Below are positions 36,338 through 41,543 of a stretch of 41,543 nucleotides of DNA, piece after piece (within the stretch, counting starts at the first letter, position 1; each line of letters begins with the position of its first letter). The stretch is from Pseudomonadota bacterium (GTDB taxonomy: Bacteria; Pseudomonadota; Gammaproteobacteria; Burkholderiales; Gallionellaceae): positions 1-41,543 of the forward strand of contig JAJYYO010000030.1 of assembly GCA_021800795.1 (NCBI GenBank), read 5' to 3'. A program made the translations under genes and the position numbers. A model generated the notes under the pieces. It worked only from the letters and a program-made list of their open reading frames with translations, ran no database searches and was not told the origin of the DNA.

Positions 36338-37008
36338 TGAAAAACGCCGTGGTATTGTTATCGGGCGGGCTTGATTCGGCCACCGTGCTGGCGATGGCGC
36401 ATGCCCAGGGCTATGCCTGTTATGCGCTCAGCGTGGATTACGGGCAGCGCCATCACTCCGAACTGGCTGCGGCTAAGCGGGTCGCTGAAACGCTGGGCGC
36501 CCGTGAGCACAGGGTGGTGAACATAGACCTGACGGGCTTTGGCGGATCGGCTTTGACGGACAACAATATTGCGGTACCAGAGCTGGCCTCGGAGGGCATT
36601 CCGCTGACCTATGTGCCTGCACGCAACACCATCATGCTGTCGCTGGCGCTGGCCTGGGCCGAAGTGTTGCATGCGCAGGATATTTTTATCGGCGTCAACG
36701 CGGTGGATTATTCAGGTTACCCCGATTGCCGTCCGGCCTACATCGAAGCCTTCGAGCGCATGGCTAACCTGGCCACCCAGGCGGCCGTGGAAGGACACCC
36801 GCTCACGATACACGCGCCGTTGCTGCATTTGTCCAAGGCCGAGATTATCCGGCAGGGAGATATGCTCGGCGTGGATTATGCGATGACCGTTTCATGTTAT
36901 CAGGCGGATGCTCTGGGCCGAGCATGCGGGCTGTGCGATTCCTGCCGCTTGCGCCGTGACGGGTTTTCCGCCGCCGGTGTGATTGATCCTACACGTTATA
37001 GAAACTAA
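36337..37008 (+). CDS. queC: QueC, 7-cyano-7-deazaguanine (preQ0) synthase
   Basis: 223-aa ATP-dependent ligase that converts 7-carboxy-7-deazaguanine to preQ0 with ammonia. The PP-loop SGGLDSATV lies at about residues 9-17. The middle has [18 protein letters not shown] and [20 protein letters not shown], and the zinc site near the C-terminus is [17 protein letters not shown] 36337 is chosen because it overlaps the queE TGA and gives the normal family N-terminus [11 protein letters not shown]. It is the last gene of the tol-que series. Confidence 0.96.
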   Translation: MKNAVVLLSGGLDSATVLAMAHAQGYACYALSVDYGQRHHSELAAAKRVAETLGAREHRVVNIDLTGFGGSALTDNNIAVPELASEGIPLTYVPARNTIMLSLALAWAEVLHAQDIFIGVNAVDYSGYPDCRPAYIEAFERMANLATQAAVEGHPLTIHAPLLHLSKAEIIRQGDMLGVDYAMTVSCYQADALGRACGLCDSCRLRRDGFSAAGVIDPTRYRN

Positions 37009-37085
37009 TTCCTGTCAATCTGCCATCAGATGCGCCGAGATGTGCCTGATTCAGTCATAAAATTTGAAATAAACGCTATTCTTCA

Positions 37086-37113
37086 TTGACAGTGCCCGCT
37101 GAATACGTATAAT
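37086..37113 (+). promoter_or_regulatory. Strong sigma-70 promoter of the tRNA pair
   Basis: TTGACA at 37086-37091 and TATAAT at 37108-37113 are both perfect consensus hexamers with a 16-bp spacer. The following GC-rich segment TCGCGCTCC fits a stringently controlled stable-RNA promoter. Transcription would start near 37120, about 12 bp before tRNA-Lys. Confidence 0.88.
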
Positions 37114-37131
37114 TCGCGCTCCTTTGCATAG

Positions 37132-37207
37132 GGGTCGATAGCTCAGCCGGTAGAGCAGCGGACTTTTAATCCGTTGGTCGCGAGTTCGAATCTCGCTCGA
37201 CCCACCA
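37132..37207 (+). tRNA. tRNA-Lys (anticodon UUU)
   Basis: 76 nt with encoded CCA. The acceptor stem GGGTCGA pairs with TCGACCC, the D-arm contains AGCTCAGCCGGTAGAGC, the anticodon loop CTTTTAA lies in the stem CGGA/TCCG with anticodon TTT, and the T-arm has GTTCGAATC. All standard elements are intact. Confidence 0.97.
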
Positions 37208-37242
37208 CTATACAAAAGAGCATTGGCAACACCAGTTTCAAA

Positions 37243-37318
37243 GCCGCCTTAGCTCAGTTGGTAGAGCAACCGCCTTGTAAGCGGTAGGTCATCAGTTCGA
37301 ATCCGATAGGCGGCACCA
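37243..37318 (+). tRNA. tRNA-Thr (anticodon UGU)
   Basis: 76 nt with encoded CCA. The acceptor stem GCCGCCT pairs with AGGCGGC, the D-arm is AGCTCAGTTGGTAGAGC, the anticodon stem ACCGC/GCGGT encloses loop CTTGTAA with anticodon TGT, and the T-arm carries GTTCGAATC. It lies 35 bp after tRNA-Lys and is likely cotranscribed. Accessory genes and an integrase remnant begin just downstream, so its 3' end is a likely former integration site. Confidence 0.96.
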
Positions 37319-37325
37319 ATAAAGA

Positions 37326-37356
37326 CAAGGCCTTGCAGAAATGCAGGGCTTTGTTG
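37326..37356 (+). terminator. Probable intrinsic terminator after the tRNAs
   Basis: AAGGCCTTGCA and TGCAGGGCTTT can form an about 10-bp stem (two G-U pairs) around a GAAA tetraloop, followed by TTGTTGTTT. The position, directly after tRNA-Thr, fits a transcription end for the tRNA operon, although the U-run is interrupted. Confidence 0.55.
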
Positions 37357-37497
37357 TTTCAGGGATTTGGTTTTGTGTCACCAATATGTCACCACGATTT
37401 ATCAATCCCGCGTCCAAATAAAAACCGCCTGACTGTTTTCTGTTCAAGCGGTCGGGTGACTGAAAATCTGTGAACCACGGTTCACACCAGGTCGGCT

Positions 37498-37812
37498 TCA
37501 CTCCGCTGGATTTTTTTCGATGCACCCCCCATAAAAATCAGCCAGTGTGCGGCACTTGCTGGCGTTTGTTTTCATCGCGGTTGAATGGGCTTCAATCTGC
37601 CCCGCTTCAATCATTTTTGCTATCGCAGTCAGCATATAAACCAGCCTTGATGCGTCCGCTGTTTCTGTCTTGCCTGCTTTGGCATCGCGGTAAACTCTCG
37701 CCATCTCTCGCCTGCAATCTTCAATCGTTGCGAGTTTAATCCGGGGGGTAGGTAGCGCCCGCAATACTTGCCCTTCATGCACTACAGCCTGGTTGCTTGC
37801 CTTTTTTGCCAT
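37498..37812 (-). CDS. Small phage/integrative-element-type protein of unknown function
   Basis: About 104 aa from ATG 37812 (MAKKASNQAVVHEGQVLRAL), preceded by an AGGAT ribosome site; an upstream start at 37845 adds MANCSDAHRID. The core PRIKLATIEDCRREMARVYR followed by DAKAGKTETADASRLVYMLT resembles short helical proteins that are common in prophages and integrative elements, possibly packaging or accessory factors, but their activity is unknown to me. It lies downstream of hicB on the same strand; the roughly 200 bp between them has an open frame with three cysteines but no start codon and was not called. Confidence 0.7.
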   Translation of the reverse strand: MAKKASNQAVVHEGQVLRALPTPRIKLATIEDCRREMARVYRDAKAGKTETADASRLVYMLTAIAKMIEAGQIEAHSTAMKTNASKCRTLADFYGGCIEKNPAE

Positions 37813-38040
37813 GTCAATCCTGTGTGCATCAGAACAATTCGCCATTAGAACGCTCAGGATGCTCTCCGTTGCGTCCGCAATCGTCCGGCAGGCCCCATCT
37901 CAGCAGATTGTTGCAACGGCTCGGCCACGGAGCTTTGGTAGGGTTTTGTTGTGAGGTCTGCGCAATACTCTGGCATTGCCAGCGGGTGAAAGATTCCCGT
38001 TTTCGCTCCGTCGAGCTATACGGTGGTAAACTCTATGCCG

Positions 38041-38433
38041 TTATCTGCTCAGTGCCATACTTGCGATAAATCCTGAACGTGTCTCCCCGGCGGCGCGGGC
38101 TTGGGCATCCAGACGGTGCAGAATGCGGCGGGGCAGGCTGATATTCACGCGCTCCAGTTTGTCATCCAGCATGGCAGGGTCAATCTTTACCACGCCCCAC
38201 ATCCAGCCATCATATTCTGGGTGCGCCTTGCGCAGGGCTTCAATAGTGGAAGGCTTGGGAATGGCTTGGCCTGCATCGAGCGCGGTTTCTATCCAGCCTG
38301 TTATTGCTTCCTCGGCCTGAATAAACGCCTCTTCCAATGTGTCGCCGGCCGAAAAGCATCCGGGCAAGTCTGGCACGACCACGCCAAAAGCTTCCGTTTC
38401 TGTTCCGGGTTCAATTGCTACTGGGTAATACAT
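38041..38433 (-). CDS. hicB: HicB-family antitoxin
   Basis: 130-aa antitoxin. The N-terminal degenerate RNase-H-like domain reads FGVVVPDLPGCFSAGDTLEE then AFIQAEEAITGWIETALDAG. A C-terminal ribbon-helix-helix DNA-binding domain is seen in LERVNISLPRRILHRLDAQA and SGFIASMALSR. It binds HicA and represses the operon. It begins 10 nt after the hicA stop. An RHH domain would suit the palindromic site found upstream of hicA. Confidence 0.94.
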   Translation of the reverse strand: MYYPVAIEPGTETEAFGVVVPDLPGCFSAGDTLEEAFIQAEEAITGWIETALDAGQAIPKPSTIEALRKAHPEYDGWMWGVVKIDPAMLDDKLERVNISLPRRILHRLDAQARAAGETRSGFIASMALSR

Positions 38434-38443
38434 TTTTCACCTC

Positions 38444-38623
38444 TCATATCCCGGCTTGTTGCCGGATTGATTTCACTAGGCCCCGCCCTAAATCCTTTTT
38501 CGGGTGTGGCACAACCACAATTCCGGGGCGCATGGTGTGCGTGAATATATGGTGTGAACCGTTCACCCGGTTAAGTTGCCAGCCTGCCTTTTTCAGTTCG
38601 CGGATAAGGTCTGCGCTATTCAT
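38444..38623 (-). CDS. hicA: HicA-family mRNA interferase toxin
   Basis: 59-aa dsRNA-binding-fold toxin that cleaves mRNA independently of ribosomes. The family core is present: ELKKAGWQLNRVNGSHHIFT with the catalytic histidine in GSHH, then VVVPHPKKDLGRGLVKSIRQ. ATG 38623 (MNSADLIREL) gives the usual length. A start at 38641 would extend through a 15-bp palindrome that looks like an operator. It is the first gene of the pair. Confidence 0.94.
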   Translation of the reverse strand: MNSADLIRELKKAGWQLNRVNGSHHIFTHTMRPGIVVVPHPKKDLGRGLVKSIRQQAGI

Positions 38624-38625
38624 GG

Positions 38626-38640
38626 TGTGTATCATACACA
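38626..38640 (-). promoter_or_regulatory. 15-bp perfect palindrome, candidate HicB operator
   Basis: TGTGTATCATACACA reads identically on both strands around a central C/G and lies 3 bp upstream of the preferred hicA ATG (38623). HicB-type RHH proteins are known to bind palindromes in the hicA promoter region. The AT-rich sequence on its far side (TGAATTTTCATTC region) may hold the promoter. Confidence 0.55.
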
Positions 38641-38663
38641 TGAATTTTCATTCTGGAAAGTTG

Positions 38664-38906
38664 TTAATTGTTGACTATAACCCGCAAACCCGCCTGCACT
38701 GCTTCAAACTTGATTCCGGCCTGTTCCAATATCCACGTTTCAATCTTGACGTGCCACAGGTGCAGCAAGTCTAGTTCGCGCTGGATGTAGTGTTTTTCTG
38801 CAATCGCGCTTGGCTTGTGTCCCATAATCTGCGCAACAATTCCGGCTGGCACGGCACGAAGTCCGCCGTTTTCTGCGCAGCGACAGCAGCAACGAATATC
38901 AGCCGT
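38664..38906 (-). pseudogene. C-terminal remnant of a tyrosine integrase
   Basis: The open frame reads ENGGLRAVPAGIVAQIMGHK, then PSAIAEKHYIQRELDLLHLW and HVKIETWILEQAGIKFEAV. This matches the end of phage-type tyrosine recombinases, including the box-II histidine in GH and the catalytic tyrosine in EKHY. An in-frame stop at 38907-38909 and the absence of the N-terminal domain and first catalytic arginine upstream show that the gene is truncated. It marks the far side of a decayed element next to tRNA-Thr. Confidence 0.75.
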
Positions 38907-38909
38907 TTA

Positions 38910-39282
38910 TCGCGTCGCAGCGCATCAAATCATGTCTGATATAACTCGCATGTTCCAGACGCGCTGACAGCCACTGTGGCTGCCCAGAAAGGCTGCACCG
39001 GCTGGTTTTTGAGCGCGCCAACGTTATTGCAAAATATGAAGCCGGAATTCATATATTCCGAAAGACATATATTTTTTCACTGGATTAACACTGTGCTAGC
39101 TGCTAAATTACAGCCTTACAAAGCCAGTGCGCTCGTAAATATTTCGACTTCATGCCGGTATGGGAAGAGTTTGGAATAATAATGTGTGCTAAATGCCTGG
39201 ATCGTTTAAATGGCTCCAATTTTAACGCAGTTCACCACCTAAACTCACCTGCAAAAGTTGCACTTCGGAGTTGAATCCGTCC
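38910..39282. other. Stretch without an identifiable gene
   Basis: About 370 bp between the integrase remnant and the DUF3443 gene. It is AT-richer than the core genome, with only short frames lacking motifs. No copy of the tRNA-Thr 3' end that could be an attachment site was noticed by eye. The promoter of the DUF3443 gene should lie here, but no clear hexamer pair was found. Confidence 0.4.
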
Positions 39283-40578
39283 ATGAATTCTAAACATAAA
39301 TTTTCCTTTGGTACGCATATCCTGCTAGCGATAATTACGCTGCTGGCGGCAGCATGCGGGGGTGGAGGCGGCAGCGCCGCGAACACATCGGCAACCCCGA
39401 CTCAGACCCAGAGCGCATTTTACCCACGTAGCGGCCCCGGCATGTTGATACCTCACCCAACGACGGCAGGAAATGTTATGCCCATCGTAATCGATGCAGG
39501 TCCGGTGCCGGGCGTGAGTGAAATCAATGTACCCTACGTCTCGGTCACGGTCTGTACTCCAGGTACCTCGGGAGCCAATGCCGCCTGCCAGACAATCGAC
39601 CATGTGTTATTGGATACCGGTTCGTCCGGGCTGCGGCTTCTGAATTCCACGCTGTTTTCCAACCTTTCCCTGCCGGCGGTTACCCAAAGTGGCAATGCGA
39701 TTGGCGAATGCGAAGTTTTCGGGATCGGCGCCACTTGGGGCTCAGTGCTTCTCGCAGATATTTACCTTGGCGGTGAAGTCGCGAGATCTGTTTCCATCCA
39801 GAACATAGGGGATCAACCTGGCGGGGCAACGGCTGTTCCCAACGATTGTTCCAGTTCCGGCGTTATCCAGAATACAGCGGCTCTGCTTGGCGCCAAGGGA
39901 ATCCTGGGGGTCGGGCTTTTTACGAATGACTGCGATCAATGCCTGATACAACCCGTCGCTGCCGCCTATTACACTTGCACCCCGACCGGCTGCACAGGAT
40001 CGACCGTAACTTCCGCGCAGGTCGTCAAAAACCCTGTAGCCCTCTTTGCTCAGGACAACAACGGTGTGTTGATTCAATTGCCTGCGGTTTCAAATGCCGG
40101 CGCCGCCGGTCTCACCGGCTCTCTTATTTTCGGCATCGGCACCGAGGTAAACAACGCGCTTGGCTCAGCCGTCCCGTATGCAACCGATTCATATGGCAAT
40201 TTCAGAACCACATTCAACAGTGTGCTGATGTCCGGCAGCTTCATCGACAGCGGCTCGAACGGCCTGTTTTTTCAAGACAGCAGCATCCCTACATGCTCTG
40301 TCGCTACATGGGCTTACTGCCCGATTCCATCGCCGATGAGTCAGAGCGCCATCAATGCCGCAGCGAGCGGGAGTCCCAGCGCTCCCCCTGTAAGCTTCAG
40401 CATAGTCGGCGCCGACAACCTTGGCCAGAACATCGTTGCAGCAAATATCGCCGGCCCGAATATAAGCAATCAATTTGATTGGGGCCTGCCCTTCTTTTTC
40501 GGTCGCTCTGTGTTCACGGCTATCTCGGGCATGAGTACGCCAGGTAGCGGCACCCCAGGTCCTTATTTTGCGTACTGA
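39283..40578 (+). CDS. DUF3443-family lipoprotein with aspartic-protease-like motifs
   Basis: 431-aa predicted lipoprotein: MNSKHKFSFGTHILLAIITL followed by the lipobox LAAAC (C25) and a Gly/Ser/Thr/Gln-rich tether. The mature part has two motifs that mirror the two active-site halves of pepsin-like proteases, HVLLDTGSSGLRLL (D111) and SFIDSGSNGLFF (D322), about 211 residues apart, plus several cysteine pairs typical of secreted proteins. The family is of unknown function; the protease-like fold is my reading of these motifs. ATG 39283 follows GGAG at a slightly long spacing; a TTG at 39271 is an alternative. A DUF2844 gene follows after 84 nt, a recurrent pairing. Confidence 0.85.
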   Translation: MNSKHKFSFGTHILLAIITLLAAACGGGGGSAANTSATPTQTQSAFYPRSGPGMLIPHPTTAGNVMPIVIDAGPVPGVSEINVPYVSVTVCTPGTSGANAACQTIDHVLLDTGSSGLRLLNSTLFSNLSLPAVTQSGNAIGECEVFGIGATWGSVLLADIYLGGEVARSVSIQNIGDQPGGATAVPNDCSSSGVIQNTAALLGAKGILGVGLFTNDCDQCLIQPVAAAYYTCTPTGCTGSTVTSAQVVKNPVALFAQDNNGVLIQLPAVSNAGAAGLTGSLIFGIGTEVNNALGSAVPYATDSYGNFRTTFNSVLMSGSFIDSGSNGLFFQDSSIPTCSVATWAYCPIPSPMSQSAINAAASGSPSAPPVSFSIVGADNLGQNIVAANIAGPNISNQFDWGLPFFFGRSVFTAISGMSTPGSGTPGPYFAY

Positions 40579-40662
40579 TAAATGCACAGCATTTGCGATA
40601 AGCATCCCGCTGCCGGGTGCAACGCTGGGAATTTTACCGAACTATTAATTCATGAGGATAAT

Positions 40663-41187
40663 ATGCACTTACACTCTCACGCTTTAACGGTAATTACGCA
40701 GGAAAACAGGACAAACGCCACGCAGCGTTATCTCGCTATATGGGGGGTGACACTGTTCATGGCGTGTTATGTCGTTGCGGCTCATGCGTCACTCGGCGGT
40801 GATGGCGCCAGCATTGAGACGGATCGGGTACGCATGAAGGCAGATCATGCGGTCCGCCAAACCCCGTCATCGAACGGTAGCTACATCGTGTATGAAACAA
40901 CGTTGCCTACCGGTACGACGGTCCGGCAATATGTCTCCGCGGCGGGCGTGGTGTTTGCCGTTGCCTGGTCCGGTCCCTTCAAGCCTGATCTTCGACAGCT
41001 CATGGGGCCGCATTTCGATAAGATGATTGCTCGTCAATCCGGGCAGGTATTCGCCGGTCATCGGTTCGTCAATCAGCACGAGGCAGATCTGGTTGTGGAG
41101 TCGGGTGGACGTCCGCGCAGTTTCGCAGGGCGTGCTTACCTGCCGGGCGCGCTCCCTGCGGGCATTGCGGTGCAGGATATTCGATAG
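40663..41187 (+). CDS. DUF2844-family secreted protein
   Basis: 174-aa exported protein. The N-terminus has a long polar n-region then a hydrophobic segment (LAIWGVTLFMACYVVAAHAS, about residues 25-44) that is either a signal peptide cleaved after AHA-S or a membrane anchor. The mature part SLGGDGASIETDRVRMKADH, then YETTLPTGTTVRQYVSAAGV and VFAVAWSGPFKPDLRQLMG, is characteristic of DUF2844, whose function is unknown. It usually accompanies DUF3443 genes, as here. GAGGATAAT precedes ATG 40663. An intrinsic terminator immediately follows the stop codon. Confidence 0.85.
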   Translation: MHLHSHALTVITQENRTNATQRYLAIWGVTLFMACYVVAAHASLGGDGASIETDRVRMKADHAVRQTPSSNGSYIVYETTLPTGTTVRQYVSAAGVVFAVAWSGPFKPDLRQLMGPHFDKMIARQSGQVFAGHRFVNQHEADLVVESGGRPRSFAGRAYLPGALPAGIAVQDIR

Positions 41188-41211
41188 AAGGCCGCTCAGG
41201 CCTTGTTTTTT
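41188..41211 (+). terminator. Intrinsic terminator after the DUF3443-DUF2844 operon
   Basis: AAGGCC and GGCCTT form a perfect 6-bp stem around GCTCA, followed by G and six T. It begins on the base after the DUF2844 stop codon and separates this operon from the convergent GspE-type gene. Confidence 0.85.
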
Positions 41212-41234
41212 GGAAAATGCTGTTGGAATTTCGC

Positions 41235-41543
41235 CTACTGCGGCCCCAACACGCGCAACAATTCGTCCAGCGTCGTCACGCCCTGATTGACCTTGCTGCG
41301 GCCATCTTCCAGCAGGGTTGAGGTGCCCATCTCGCGCGCATAATTGGTAATATCCATGATGGTAGCGCCGCTGTTGATCAGATGACGCATTTTATCGTTA
41401 AGAGCCAGCACCTCATACAAGCCGATACGTCCCTTGTAGCCGCTGCCGTTGCAGCGATCGCAGCCGCTGCCCTTAAAAGCGGTTATAGTGGGCTGGGTGA
41501 ACAGCGGCCCCAGCCTTGCCAGAAGTTCGGGCGCGGGAGAAAC
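41235..41543 (-). CDS. gspE: GspE/PulE-family secretion ATPase, C-terminal part
   Basis: Only the last 102 residues are in the window; the gene continues past the right edge. It reads PELLARLGPLFTQPTITAFK, then GSGCDRCNGSGYKGRIGLYE with the CxxC zinc motif, and VLALNDKMRHLINSGATIMD ending in a stop. This is the C-terminal region of hexameric traffic ATPases that power type II secretion or type IV pilus assembly. The tail EDGRSKVNQGVTTLDELLRV favours GspE over PilB, but the exact system cannot be fixed from this part. Confidence 0.85.
   Translation of the reverse strand, partial: VSPAPELLARLGPLFTQPTITAFKGSGCDRCNGSGYKGRIGLYEVLALNDKMRHLINSGATIMDITNYAREMGTSTLLEDGRSKVNQGVTTLDELLRVLGPQ

Noticed and set aside
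37009..37085. Possible preQ1 riboswitch or terminator between queC and the tRNAs
   Set aside because: No convincing stem-loop with a U-run or riboswitch core could be seen; only the tRNA promoter is clear.
38976..39179. 67-aa plus-strand open frame after the integrase remnant
   Set aside because: It has no ribosome site, no motif and an atypical composition in a decayed AT-rich stretch.
1..41543. CRISPR array or cas genes
   Set aside because: No set of regularly spaced direct repeats and no Cas-like proteins were seen; all repeats found are inverted or dispersed.

Overview
The window is chromosomal DNA, GC-rich with patchy AT-richer islands. It most likely comes from a betaproteobacterium, perhaps of the Nitrosomonadales/Gallionellaceae type. 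That placement is inferred from gene order and protein style (yebC-ruvCAB joined to ybgC-tol-pal-cpoB-queEC and a tRNA pair; DUF2844/DUF3443 pair; malic enzyme with PTA tail; HrpA) and is not proven. Most of the window is conserved housekeeping sequence interrupted by small accessory insertions.

Layout. 1-6412 (+): a proteostasis operon of an Hsp70 (DnaK-like), a Lon-family AAA+ protease and a DnaJ that appears to start at AUU, followed by a zinc alcohol dehydrogenase. 6414-9981 (-): mutY and an AsmA-family protein, separated by a 265-bp MITE-like element. 9982-13546: an EAL-domain remnant, an AhpD-like carboxymuconolactone decarboxylase protein, an unassigned 450-bp stretch, an unrecognised 388-aa/113-aa gene pair, and a YefM-YoeB toxin-antitoxin (TA) pair. 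13827-17896: a CLC antiporter, a second MITE-like element, and a small cyclic-nucleotide-binding-fold protein immediately ahead of a FapA/DUF342 protein. 18048-25121: hrpA, maeB, a short coiled-coil protein and a solitary ParA-type ATPase. 25256-29581: yebC-ruvC-ruvA-ruvB, with an Xre-RES TA pair inserted between ruvA and ruvB. 29665-30535: vapB, a frameshifted vapC and a small orphan ORF. 30589-37008: ybgC-tolQRAB-pal-cpoB-queE-queC. 37086-38906: a strong promoter, tRNA-Lys and tRNA-Thr, then a decayed integrative element (phage-type small protein, HicAB, integrase remnant). 39283-41543: DUF3443 lipoprotein, DUF2844 protein, an intrinsic terminator, and the 3' end of a GspE-type ATPase on the opposite strand.

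How the parts work together. The DnaK/DnaJ/Lon-like cassette would combine refolding with degradation. RuvABC resolves Holliday junctions. Tol-Pal-CpoB couples outer-membrane constriction to division, and QueE/QueC feed queuosine synthesis. Overlaid on this core are four TA modules (YefM-YoeB, Xre-RES, VapBC, HicAB), two MITE-like elements, and a stem-forming repeat found in both the yebC-ruvC and tolQ-tolR gaps. The most interesting points are the AUU dnaJ start, the Xre-RES insertion with its own inverted-repeat operator candidate, the T8-tract frameshift in vapC, the repeat family inside essential operons, the CNB-fold/FapA pair with an altered phosphate-binding cassette, and the pepsin-like double active-site motif of the DUF3443 protein.
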